From: Lentilitoribacter sp. Alg239-R112
GTDB lineage: Bacteria; Pseudomonadota; Alphaproteobacteria; Rhizobiales; Rhizobiaceae
Assembly (NCBI RefSeq): GCF_900537175.1
Contig: NZ_LS999833.1
Coordinates: 248,001 to 312,000, forward strand
DNA: 64,000 nucleotides
Reading direction: 5' to 3'
Both the position numbers and the translations under genes were made by a program. Of the stretch, positions 17,040 through 23,822 are shown piece by piece. Positions within the stretch are counted from its first letter, which is position 1; each line of letters begins with the position of its first letter. The notes under the pieces are model-generated. The model saw only the letters and a list, made by a program, of their open reading frames with translations, ran no database searches and had not been told where the DNA came from.

Positions 17040-17178
17040 TCTTAATGTCCCGCCTATCATCTCAAAACAACCAAAACGGCGAAAATATGTAACGCGCCTG
17101 ATAGAAGCTGTTTTGATGTTGGGCATTACGTTTCTTGGCACTCTTGCAATGACGTTACTCTTGGTGCGCCACGCTTAA
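17029..17178 (+). CDS. Small single-pass membrane protein
   Basis: 49 residues: a polar basic head (SKQPKRRKYVTR) and one membrane helix (LIEAVLMLGITFLGTLAMTLLLV) ending VRHA. GGGAG at 17015-17019 gives the start, and the gene overlaps the preceding acidic-protein gene. The stop overlaps the convergent MerR gene by four bases. The size and architecture resemble small stress membrane peptides, but no family is recognised. Confidence 0.6.
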   Translation: MPLDLNVPPIISKQPKRRKYVTRLIEAVLMLGITFLGTLAMTLLLVRHA

Positions 17179-17543
17179 ATGTCGTCATAAGCTGCTTTTG
17201 CCAAAGCCTCTTTTGTAAATTTAAGTGTTTCAAGGAACAGCTGAGATTGTGCGATCTTGGCTTCCACATCCTCGATTTTTTGCTGCAAAAACGCATCACC
17301 ATCAAAATCCACATCACCCGATGCTTGTAATTGTGACGTAAAGATAATCAGTTCCGCAAGCGTGAACCCTGCCGCCTTTGCTTGGGCAATAAGCTCCAAT
17401 GTCAGCAGGGCATTTTCTGAATATTCTCGATAATTGTTGCTGGCTTCATCGCCTTGTTCAGACGAAATCAACCCGTTTTTCTCATAAAACCGGATTGTAT
17501 CTCGGCTGATATTTGCACGTTTTGCCAATTCACCTATTCGCAA
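17175..17543 (-). CDS. MerR-family regulator
   Basis: About 122 residues. The N-terminal MerR winged HTH reads RIGELAKRANISRDTIRFYEKNGLI. A coiled-coil dimerisation helix follows, with no C-terminal cysteine cluster, so metal sensing of the ZntR/CueR type is unlikely. The start is a TTG at 17543 or 17549, with GGAG at 17553-17556; the 17543 option gives better spacing. It diverges from the zinc-ribbon gene at 17661 across a symmetric operator and probably controls it. Confidence 0.8.
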   Translation of the reverse strand: MRIGELAKRANISRDTIRFYEKNGLISSEQGDEASNNYREYSENALLTLELIAQAKAAGFTLAELIIFTSQLQASGDVDFDGDAFLQQKIEDVEAKIAQSQLFLETLKFTKEALAKAAYDDI

Positions 17544-17576
17544 ATTCAAACACTCCTCTTGAAAATCAACTTAAAA

Positions 17577-17610
17577 CCATTGACTAAACTCCATAGTTAT
17601 GGCTCAATGG
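17577..17610. promoter_or_regulatory. Nested dyad between MerR gene and zinc-ribbon gene
   Basis: CCATTGA (17577-17583) faces TCAATGG (17604-17610), and a second dyad CCATA-GT-TATGG (17591-17602) lies between them. TTGACT (17580-17585) could serve as a -35 box. Nested symmetry in a divergent region fits a MerR operator, although I see no clean -10 at 19 bp. Confidence 0.5.
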
Positions 17611-17660
17611 ATTTTAACAAGAAAAATTTACAAATGCGAGTTCTAATTCAGGAGATGATA

Positions 17661-17909
17661 ATGGCAAATTGTCAAAGCTGTGGCATGCCACTTAACAAAG
17701 ACCCCAAGGGCGGCGGCACAGAAACTGACGGTACAAAAAGCACCACCTATTGTTCACTTTGCTATGCAGATGGTGCATTTATCTATCAGGATGTAACCGT
17801 GGAAGAATTTCAGGCATATTGTGTGGAAGCGCTGAAACAAAAGGGTGTGCCATCCATCATGGCATGGCTGTTTACCAGAGGTATTCCCAAGCTTGAACGT
17901 TGGAAATAA
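17661..17909 (+). CDS. Putative zinc-ribbon protein
   Basis: 82 residues starting MANCQSCGMPLNKDPKGGG; AGGAG at 17650-17654 gives the start. Two CxxC pairs (CQSC and CSLC, in TYCSLCYADG) define a zinc ribbon of the PF12674 type. The remaining part is short and helical (SIMAWLFTRGIPKLERWK). These proteins are conserved but functionally uncharacterised and often sit beside transcription regulators, as here. MerR control is inferred from the divergent arrangement. Confidence 0.75.
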   Translation: MANCQSCGMPLNKDPKGGGTETDGTKSTTYCSLCYADGAFIYQDVTVEEFQAYCVEALKQKGVPSIMAWLFTRGIPKLERWK

Positions 17910-17928
17910 TAAGGAAGCAGTTAGAAAT

Positions 17929-18393
17929 CTAGGCACTCTTCTCATTCAGATTATCACGTAACTCGATAATGCCTGCAACAAGCTCTTCCAATGTATGACG
18001 ATCTAACTCGGTATCTGCGGTAATACAGTTCACGATATCAATCTGATTTTTTTTGATGCTCTTTCCCTCGGGGGTCAATTCAACGATCACCTGCCGCTCG
18101 TCTTTTTCCCCCCGCACGCGCGTAACCAGTGCCCGTCCCTCCAAACGTTGCAAAATCGGTGTCAGAGTATTGGTTTCCATTTGCAGTGAACGGCAAAGGC
18201 TTCCAACGGTAACCCTGTCTTTCTGCCAAAGTGCAGATAATGTAATATATTGAGGGTATGTCAGTCCAAGTTTAGAAAGATACGGTTGATAGGTACGGTT
18301 CATCGCCGTTGAAGCAGAATAAATCGCAAAACAAATCAGGTTACTAATTTTGATCTCAGAATCAGGTTCTGACTCATAGATGTTGCTTGGCAT
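17929..18393 (-). CDS. OhrR-like MarR-family regulator
   Basis: 154 residues. The N-terminal region ICFAIYSASTAMNRTYQPYL-SKLGLTYPQYITL matches the OhrR pattern. The reactive Cys21 is where OhrR senses organic hydroperoxides, and the Tyr residues that hydrogen-bond that Cys are also present. The winged HTH is in the middle (VTVGSLCRSLQMETNTLTPILQRLE). No ohr (OsmC-like) gene is adjacent. Instead the gene diverges from a haem-peroxidase-type protein at 18526, which suggests peroxide-responsive control of that gene. Confidence 0.8.
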   Translation of the reverse strand: MPSNIYESEPDSEIKISNLICFAIYSASTAMNRTYQPYLSKLGLTYPQYITLSALWQKDRVTVGSLCRSLQMETNTLTPILQRLEGRALVTRVRGEKDERQVIVELTPEGKSIKKNQIDIVNCITADTELDRHTLEELVAGIIELRDNLNEKSA

Positions 18394-18462
18394 ATCTCTT
18401 TCTCACAGTTTTAAATCTGGCTATTCTATTAAGCATAAGAGTGCAAGTGCAAGAATTAGTAG

Positions 18463-18493
18463 TATACAATGCTTAGCATTATATCGTACACGA
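18463..18493. promoter_or_regulatory. Palindromic operators between OhrR-like and HTHP genes
   Basis: AATGC-TTA-GCATT (18468-18480) extends weakly outward (TATA...TATA), and TCGT-AC-ACGA follows at 18484-18493. Both lie in the divergent intergenic region, where a dimeric MarR protein would be expected to bind. The match to known OhrR sites is only in symmetry, not in sequence. Confidence 0.4.
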
Positions 18494-18525
18494 TTTAAAT
18501 TGTCATTAATACAGAGGTATGATTT

Positions 18526-18750
18526 ATGTCTTGGTTACCAACACTTATGACTACTACACCCGAAGAGGGTTATGAGCTTGCAATTAAACTATCGCGGGTA
18601 GCGATTAAAAAAACACAACCAAACAATGACGTCCGTGAAAAGTTGCGTCCGGTCTATGAAAACGACTCAGATGCATTGATTTCAGTGTCGCATGTCGTGG
18701 CGGTTAACTTCCAAACCATTTCTGCGGCAAACAATTACTGGCGCGAGTAA
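18526..18750 (+). CDS. Hexameric tyrosine-coordinated haem protein (HTHP)
   Basis: 74 residues matching the HTHP family along its length: LMTTTPEEGYELAIKLSRVA, then KKTQPNNDVREKLRPVYEND, and the ending VVAVNFQTISAANNYW. HTHP forms a hexamer binding six haems through a tyrosine ligand, probably Tyr44 in RPVYEND, and has peroxidase and catalase activity in vitro. Divergence from an OhrR-type regulator fits a role in peroxide stress. No signal peptide is seen, so it is probably cytoplasmic. Confidence 0.85.
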   Translation: MSWLPTLMTTTPEEGYELAIKLSRVAIKKTQPNNDVREKLRPVYENDSDALISVSHVVAVNFQTISAANNYWRE

Positions 18751-18842
18751 TTCCGCTGGCAAACCGAACCTGGCTCAACCCAATTGACTTGCCAGCCAGA
18801 TAGCTGTTAAAAGCCGCCTCCCCACAGAAAAGCGGTTATGAT

Positions 18843-19412
18843 ATGGCATCTACTCCAGAACGCGGCATGGCAAACGTGCCAAAGCGCATCATGATTATTG
18901 GCCAGCCAGGTTCTGGCAAATCCACGCTTGCCGCCAAATTGGGCGCTGTCACCAGCTTACCTGTTTATCACATAGATAGGGAAGTTCACTGGCTGCCCAA
19001 TTGGGTTGAGCGCGACCGCGCAGATAAAACCCGCCTATGCTGTGAAATCAGCGCGAAAGACGAATGGATTTTTGAGGGCGGACATTCTTCCACATGGGAG
19101 GAGCGATTGGCGCGCGCGGACATGCTCATATGGCTAGATGCGCCGCTTTGGCTGCGCTACTGGCGTGTTATCAAACGCACAATCAAGCATCATGGAAAAC
19201 CACGCCCGGACCTACCAAACGGCTGCCCGGAACGTTTTGAATGGGAATTCATGCACTTTATCTGGCGCACGCGGCACAAAGCGCGCGCGCGAATACAACA
19301 GACTTATGAACATGCACCAGATAACAAGCGCACATATAAGCTTACAAATCTGCGCGAAACCGACCTGTTTATTGAACAAATAAGGCATGAATTTGCGGGG
19401 CAAGATAGTTAA
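18843..19412 (+). CDS. P-loop adenylate-kinase-like protein
   Basis: 189 residues. A P-loop GQPGSGKSTLAAKLG lies near residue 20. A substrate-side motif follows (VYHIDREVHWLPNWVERDR), with WIFEGGHSSTWEERLARADMLIWLD as a Walker B-like region and an Arg-rich helix RYWRVIKRT. This matches the family annotated as DNA topology modulation or AAA adenylate-kinase-like, with no proven substrate. Two in-frame starts (18843, 18867) are possible; neither has a strong ribosome binding site. Confidence 0.7.
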   Translation: MASTPERGMANVPKRIMIIGQPGSGKSTLAAKLGAVTSLPVYHIDREVHWLPNWVERDRADKTRLCCEISAKDEWIFEGGHSSTWEERLARADMLIWLDAPLWLRYWRVIKRTIKHHGKPRPDLPNGCPERFEWEFMHFIWRTRHKARARIQQTYEHAPDNKRTYKLTNLRETDLFIEQIRHEFAGQDS

Positions 19413-19579
19413 TCTGAGACTGACCGAGAATCTAGCACAGCAAATTGATACCCACATGCTTATAAATGCTCTGACGCACAAAACAGTTTCACTAACGCCA
19501 TAGTTTTTCGATAATATTGTGCAGTTTGAGATCATTAGCAGCAGCAGAAACTGCCACAATCATCGAAATAAGCACAGTA

Positions 19580-19627
19580 AAAGAGGCTGTTTTGATGTGT
19601 AAATACACACGCTTGGCACCTCTTTTT
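19580..19627 (+). terminator. Terminator hairpin with T-run
   Basis: AAAGAGG (19580-19586) pairs with CCTCTTT (19619-19625), and an inner TGTGT-AAAT-ACACA stem lies at 19596-19609. The T-run follows on the plus strand. It probably ends the transcript of the P-loop gene about 170 bases upstream. Confidence 0.5.
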
Positions 19628-19964
19628 CACCGTCTACATTCAGAAAAAATAATATCTTACACGATACAAAACACCTACTATATGCGGTAAATTTCCTAAC
19701 CTGCCTCAAAATGTCTCACAGTCCAATAATCGGACAAATAGTGTCGTGACGATCACTTTGGGTTACGCAGCTTACAAAGCATTACAAATATCAAGGAGAT
19801 AGTGAGGCGTTGGCGAACGAAACACGACTATTCGACCTTGGAAACAAACGAACCTGCCGGCAAACCCATAATACCCGTTGATCAATACATGAAATCTAGT
19901 GAATTGATCATCATCCGGTCTTGGCGTAGTTGTGAGCCTCATCCAAATTTTAGGTGATTCTATC
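19628..19964. other. Gap before MFS gene with a possible short frame
   Basis: No confident gene. A GTG at 19802 just after AAGGAG (19793-19798; spacing only three bases) opens a 51-codon frame ending at 19957, inside the MFS ribosome binding site. That layout would suit a leader peptide, but the spacing is poor and the product matches nothing I know. Confidence 0.25.
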
Positions 19965-21200
19965 ATGCTTACGACGATTTCCATTTGTTGGAATGACAAG
20001 CTTTGGCGACTGTCATTTTGCTGCATATTATTTATGGGGGTCGTGGTGGCCTCTCTCATGCCATATCTATCGATCATCGGCATCGAACGGCTTGGTTTTT
20101 CTGATACCACCTATGCCATAGTCACCACTGGTGGCGCCCTGATGAGCCTGTTAGCATCTGTGTTTGTGGGGGTTTATACTGACCAAACAGGCAGATATCG
20201 GGAGGTGCTTATCACCTCCATCGCGCTTGGAATTATCGGCAGTTTGGCCATGTATCTCATGCCGGCAAAAGGTACCTTCATCCTCGCTCATGTTCTCATG
20301 ATACCGTTGGCATCAACGGCATTTACGCAATATTTTGCGCTTGGCCAGCTGGCAGCAAATCGTAATCCTAAAATCGACCGTGATTTTTCGTCCTCTGCCA
20401 TTCGTGCAGGGTTTTCGCTGTCATTTGCGCTCACACCGCCTGTTTGGGCTTTTTTCATTGCCCAGGGCATGGATCTTTTTATCATTTATGCTGTCATGGC
20501 GGTTTTGAATATATTCATACTCACACTTGTGTTCACAAGCTGGCCCAAAGACCAGACATCAGACAATAACGAGAAATCAGGCATCACATTTTTTCAAGGC
20601 TTGCGCGAGCTAACAGCCCTGCCCGTCATGATCCGCGTGTTCGCAATTTCTGCAATTTTGGGTGCGGTTAACCTCTATAACATTGTACTTGGCTTAATCA
20701 TCATCAACAATTTGGACGGGATAGAAGCGCAGGCTGGTCTGTTCGCAGGTGGCGTGGCGTTGATAGAGGTGCCCGTGATGCTGATCAGTCCAGCCATCCT
20801 TCGTTATGTTTCAAAATCAGCATTCATTGGCGTTGGTGCGCTCATCTATATCATCTATCTCATCCCTTTTGGCACCATGAGTTCGATGACATCTGCATGG
20901 TGGCTCATGTTGCCTGCGGGCATTGGTGCGGGCATTTTGCTGTCCGTAAGTGTTGGCTATATGCAGGATATGATGACCCATCGCCCTGGCGCTGGCGGCG
21001 CTTTGGTGTCGGTTTCCCATTTTAGTGCTGCAATTTTTGCCTCGGGCGTATTTGCGTTCGGCACCAGCGTTACCGACTATGTGGGCACTTCGTGGATTGG
21101 CGCAGGATGTGCAATCTTTGGCGCCATCCTACTGATGGGCTTTGACAAGTGGCGGCTGCGCAGTAAAGCTTATTTATTGAAACAGGGAATTGAGGTTTAA
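19965..21200 (+). CDS. MFS transporter, sugar-efflux (SET)-like
   Basis: About 411 residues with roughly twelve hydrophobic segments. The cytoplasmic loop motif VYTDQTGRYREVLI lies between helices 2 and 3, and RDFSSSAIRAGFSLSFALTPPVWAF lies near helix 5. Both resemble the SetA/SotB sugar-efflux transporters of the major facilitator superfamily. The substrate cannot be told. The start at 19965 has AGGTGA about eight bases upstream. The ArsR gene 55 bp downstream is on the same strand but probably belongs to a separate unit with the AHSA1 gene. Confidence 0.75.
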   Translation: MLTTISICWNDKLWRLSFCCILFMGVVVASLMPYLSIIGIERLGFSDTTYAIVTTGGALMSLLASVFVGVYTDQTGRYREVLITSIALGIIGSLAMYLMPAKGTFILAHVLMIPLASTAFTQYFALGQLAANRNPKIDRDFSSSAIRAGFSLSFALTPPVWAFFIAQGMDLFIIYAVMAVLNIFILTLVFTSWPKDQTSDNNEKSGITFFQGLRELTALPVMIRVFAISAILGAVNLYNIVLGLIIINNLDGIEAQAGLFAGGVALIEVPVMLISPAILRYVSKSAFIGVGALIYIIYLIPFGTMSSMTSAWWLMLPAGIGAGILLSVSVGYMQDMMTHRPGAGGALVSVSHFSAAIFASGVFAFGTSVTDYVGTSWIGAGCAIFGAILLMGFDKWRLRSKAYLLKQGIEV

Positions 21201-21254
21201 TCATCATTCACCTTTTTGGTTGACTCATAAAATACATCATGGTAATTCATCCTT

Positions 21255-21599
21255 ATGGTTGAACGAGAGAATAACGAACGCCTGAATAAAATTCTAAACG
21301 CTGTGCGCGATGCAACACGGCGAGAATTGCTCACGCTTCTGGTCCAGCATGGCCCTACCCGCGTGACGGATCTTGCTACGCATTTTGATATGAGCCTCAA
21401 CTCAGTATCAAAGCACATTAAAATTTTGGAAGGTGCCGAACTCGTCAGCCGAAAAACCGCTTGGCGTGAACACTTGATCGAAGCGAATTTGGAACCGGTA
21501 CAGGAGATTGACCGCTGGTTCTCTCAACTTCGCTCGATCTGGGACATGCGTCTTGAGGCCTTAGATGAGATGATAACAAAGGACAAAGATGATGAGTGA
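21255..21599 (+). CDS. ArsR-family regulator of an AHSA1 module
   Basis: 114 residues with an ArsR winged HTH (ILNAVRDATRRELLTLLVQHGPTRVTDLATHFDMSLNSVSKHIKILE). No metal-binding cysteines are present, so it belongs to the metal-independent SdpR-like group. The next gene, an AHSA1/SRPBCC protein, overlaps its 3' end by about 11 bases, the common two-gene arrangement of this group. It should repress its own operon. The ligand is unknown. Confidence 0.85.
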   Translation: MVERENNERLNKILNAVRDATRRELLTLLVQHGPTRVTDLATHFDMSLNSVSKHIKILEGAELVSRKTAWREHLIEANLEPVQEIDRWFSQLRSIWDMRLEALDEMITKDKDDE

Positions 21600-22011
21600 A
21601 CTATCAACAAGTGTTTCGCGCAATATTGCAGCGCCCCGCGCACAAGTTTTTGATGCATGGCTAAACCCTGAAATGCTGGCAAAATTTATGACGCCAATGC
21701 CTGGCACAACGGTGCCGGTAGCTAAGAGTGATGCCTCAGAAGGCGGCCGTTTTGAAATTGTGATGGCGATCGGCGATGATGAAATCCCGCACTCGGGAAC
21801 ATATAAAGAAATCTCGCCGCACGAGCGTTTGGTCTTTACATGGGAAAGCCCGTTTTCTGTGCCAGATTCAACCGTGACTTTAGATTTTGCAGATGCTGAT
21901 GGCGGAACGGATATCACGCTTACACATATAAAATTCCCGTCCGAGGAAGCACGCGATAACCATACCGGTGGCTGGACGGGAATTTTAGAAGCACTGGCTG
22001 CAAATATATAA
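21589..22011 (+). CDS. AHSA1/SRPBCC-domain protein
   Basis: 140 residues. An SRPBCC (START-like) ligand-binding fold is indicated by SVSRNIAAPRAQVFDAWLNPEMLAKFM at the start and HERLVFTWESPF in the middle. The C-terminal helix has the typical GGWTGILEALAAN. These proteins form a hydrophobic cavity and are frequent partners of ArsR regulators, as in this overlapping pair. The ligand and role are unknown. The start could be 21589 or 21592. Confidence 0.8.
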   Translation: MMSELSTSVSRNIAAPRAQVFDAWLNPEMLAKFMTPMPGTTVPVAKSDASEGGRFEIVMAIGDDEIPHSGTYKEISPHERLVFTWESPFSVPDSTVTLDFADADGGTDITLTHIKFPSEEARDNHTGGWTGILEALAANI

Positions 22012-22030
22012 GCATCGCATTCCAGGCCAT

Positions 22031-22063
22031 ATTTAGCTGAGAGAGGGGAAAACTCAGCTAAAT
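22031..22063. terminator. Hairpin between convergent genes
   Basis: ATTTAGCTGAG (22031-22041) pairs perfectly with CTCAGCTAAAT (22053-22063), between the ends of the AHSA1 gene and a convergent EF-hand gene. It lacks a T-run. A similar ATTTTAGC/GCTAAAT arrangement lies at about 22935-22966, downstream of another EF-hand gene. Confidence 0.45.
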
Positions 22064-22078
22064 TTGGGGGACCTTTAG

Positions 22079-22339
22079 CTAACTGTTATATTGGCTAAGG
22101 ATATGAAGTTCGCTTCGGTTAAGCTTTTTATCATTATTGAGATCAACAGCGTTAAACTCAAATTCTGTCAGGTTTGGAATGAGGGAAAATGCCTCTACAA
22201 TTCCAATATTACCGTCATTGAGATCTTGCGTGATGAGCGTACCAAACTGGTTCACATCATGATGCTCATTAATGCTGAAAGCGTGAGACGTTGACATCAT
22301 AGCCAGCGTTAAGCTAGAAATAAGAAGTACGTATTTCAT
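22079..22339 (-). CDS. Small exported EF-hand protein (divergent member)
   Basis: 86 residues: a signal peptide (MKYVLLISSLTLAMMSTSHA) and a short mature part with one recognisable EF-hand loop, DLNNDKKLNRSEL. This has Asp1, Asn3, Asp5 and Glu12, but Lys at position 6 where Gly is usual. An incomplete earlier loop, DLNDGNIGIVEA, may be a degenerate partner. It shares layout, but little sequence, with the three close EF-hand paralogues nearby. It is probably a periplasmic calcium-binding protein; the function is unknown. Confidence 0.7.
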   Translation of the reverse strand: MKYVLLISSLTLAMMSTSHAFSINEHHDVNQFGTLITQDLNDGNIGIVEAFSLIPNLTEFEFNAVDLNNDKKLNRSELHILSQYNS

Positions 22340-22356
22340 AATATATGTTCCTTTTG

Positions 22357-22416
22357 TTGGTGTTGTGGCATCGGCAATTGATTTTCTAAATAGATATTTG
22401 TGGTATCTTAGAAAAT
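22357..22416. repeat. TTGTGG-loop stem-loops upstream of the 22339 gene
   Basis: Two stem-loops carry a TTGTGG loop: GGTG-TTGTGG-CATC (22359-22372), and a longer one with loop TTGTGG at 22398-22403 inside AGATA/TATCT and, after a 3-base bulge, ATTTTCTA/TAGAAAAT (22381-22416). The first stem uses a G-T pair when read on the plus strand. They lie just upstream of the EF-hand start and resemble the set at 23274-23386. Confidence 0.55.
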
Positions 22417-22419
22417 GAC

Positions 22420-22494
22420 GCGGGAACCGTTATGAACTATTCATTTGCACGTAATGGCTTAGTTGCTGTTACGTGCTTTTTTATGGGTTCTCGC
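22420..22494 (+). terminator. Nested hairpin with strong plus-strand terminator
   Basis: GCACGTAA (22447-22454) pairs with TTACGTGC (22469-22476), followed by six T's: a clean intrinsic terminator on the plus strand. An outer stem, GCGGGAACC (22420-22428) with GGTTCTCGC (22486-22494), encloses it. No plus-strand gene ends nearby, so it may end an unannotated short transcript or belong to a structured RNA. Confidence 0.5.
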
Positions 22495-22589
22495 AAACGC
22501 GGGAATTACGCAACTCAATTACTATTTGGTGGAAACGCCCCGATTTAGAGGGAGGTAAATCGGAGCGTTTGGTTTTAAGTCGTTATGAC

Positions 22590-22832
22590 TTAAACGTTTT
22601 TAAATTCTGTTGGAGACAATTTACCGTCGTTGTTTGCATCAGCAGCCTGGAACTGGATAGCAGAGATGCCTGCACGGGTTGCTTCGTGGATGCTCACAAG
22701 ACCATCACCAGCTTGAGATGCATATACACCGTTTGCATCGCCACGTGTATCATCAACAGATGTGAAGTTAAGGGCAGACGCACCAGTTAGAGCCATTGCA
22801 GATAGTGCGATTGTTGTAAGTACGATTTTCAT
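22590..22832 (-). CDS. Small exported EF-hand protein, copy 1
   Basis: 80 residues: a signal peptide (MKIVLTTIALSAMALTGASA) and a mature part with a canonical EF-hand loop, DANNDGKLSPTEF, plus a shortened loop-like segment (AGDGLVSIHEA). The coding sequence is almost identical to the copies at 23004 and 24748; its C-terminus ends FKNV instead of FRNLG. AAGGAAT precedes the start. It is probably a periplasmic calcium-binding protein of unknown role. Its upstream region differs from those of the other two copies. Confidence 0.75.
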   Translation of the reverse strand: MKIVLTTIALSAMALTGASALNFTSVDDTRGDANGVYASQAGDGLVSIHEATRAGISAIQFQAADANNDGKLSPTEFKNV

Positions 22833-23003
22833 AAGTTTATTCCTTAAATTACGTCGGCATTTCCAATATTTGGGTGTGGTGCCGTTTTAAATGATTGTTT
22901 GTTTAGGTTTAGTGTGGTCTTCAAGGCACCCCATTTTAGCCCTTGGGAGGGAAAGCTAAATGTGGGGCCCTATCAGATCGTGTTCGTTCAAAAAGTCTAG
23001 CGA
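22833..23003. other. Gap between EF-hand copies 1 and 2
   Basis: No gene. It contains GGCA...TGCC around TGTGG (about 22855-22885), a weak relative of the TTGTGG stem-loops, and an ATTTTAGC/GCTAAAT hairpin (about 22935-22966) that could end the copy 2 transcript. Confidence 0.3.
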
Positions 23004-23249
23004 TTAGCCAAGATTTCTGAACTCAGTTGGAGACAATTTACCGTCGTTGTTTGCATCAGCGGCCTGGAACTGGATGGCAGAGATGCCTGCACGGTTTGCT
23101 TCATGGATGCTCACAAGACCATCACCAGCTTGAGATGCATATACACCGTTTGCATCGCCACGTGTATCATCAACAGATGTGAAGTTAAGGGCAGACGCAC
23201 CAGTTAAAGCCATTGCAGATAGTGCGATTGTTGTAAGTACGATTTTCAT
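23004..23249 (-). CDS. Small exported EF-hand protein, copy 2
   Basis: 81 residues from the ATG at 23249; the upstream ATG at 23261 would add four residues before the signal peptide. The mature part is the same as copy 1 apart from a few residues, with the canonical loop DANNDGKLSPTEF. It shares with copy 3 not only the gene but also several hundred upstream bases, so the unit was duplicated as a module. The function is unknown; export and calcium binding are inferred from the signal peptide and loop. Confidence 0.75.
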   Translation of the reverse strand: MKIVLTTIALSAMALTGASALNFTSVDDTRGDANGVYASQAGDGLVSIHEANRAGISAIQFQAADANNDGKLSPTEFRNLG

Positions 23250-23273
23250 AATATTTTCCATTCATTTGTTTGT

Positions 23274-23386
23274 GGAACGTTGTGGCGTTCCTGTTGGTTT
23301 AAATGTGAGACATTGTGGTGTCTCGGGTTTAAGTTTGAGATGTTGTGGCATCTCGGTGGTTTACATTTAAGACGTTGTGGCGTCTC
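23274..23386. repeat. Four tandem stem-loops, constant TTGTGG loop, variable stems
   Basis: Four stem-loops follow one another at 30-33 bp intervals: GGAACG-TTGTGG-CGTTCC (23274-23291), GAGACA-TTGTGG-TGTCTC (23307-23324), GAGATG-TTGTGG-CATCTC (23337-23354) and AGACG-TTGTGG-CGTCT (23370-23385). The linkers share GGTTTAAATTT-like sequence. Base changes in one arm are matched in the other, while the loop is fixed (CCACAA on the EF-hand gene's strand). They lie directly upstream of EF-hand copy 2, probably in its 5' untranslated region. Confidence 0.8.
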
Positions 23387-23822
23387 AGTTAGTAACTTGT
23401 TTGAAGCGCCCCAATTAATCCGTTTGGTTAATCTATTTGCCTAACCCGTTTGGATGTTGTTGGCTGCGTTTCGATGAGTTGAATATAGGCCTCAAAAATG
23501 CGTTTTCAAACTAAACTCATCACACATAAATGTGAGTGCGGGTGCGCGTGTTTGTCACTTGAATTTGCAAAGGTGACTGAAAGAGGTCAGTTTTATTAAT
23601 AAATGCAAGCAACTAGCTTTTTGTGCATTGTTAATATTTCTTCACAAAGCGGTCACAAATGCCCTGAAAAAAATGTAATTTTCATGTTTTTTAGGGTGTT
23701 TTTTCTCAAAATGAATCTTGTTTTGTGAACGGCTGAGAGTAACCGAGAGCGATAAGGCGATTTGTTTTTTAAAAATCCGCACCTTTATTACAAATCAATC
23801 TGAGTCTGAGGCATGATCTTTC
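23387..23822. other. Upstream block of EF-hand copy 2, shared with copy 3
   Basis: No gene is apparent. Several segments match the region upstream of copy 3: TTGTTTGAAGCGCCCCA, the stretch ending GATGAGTTGAATATAGG (to about 23490), CACATAAATGTGAG near 23525, and a 24-bp segment at 23722-23745 that differs from 25390-25413 at three positions. The conserved segments are candidate promoter or regulatory sites. Confidence 0.5.

Noticed and set aside
19802..19957. 51-codon frame before the MFS gene
   Set aside because: The AAGGAG lies only three bases from the GTG, too close for normal initiation, and the product is unfamiliar. It is mentioned only as a weak leader candidate.
23274..23386. CRISPR-like appearance (regular spacing of repeats)
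   Set aside because: The repeats are stem-loops with different stems and a constant loop; the intervals are too short and the linkers too similar to be spacers. No cas genes are present.
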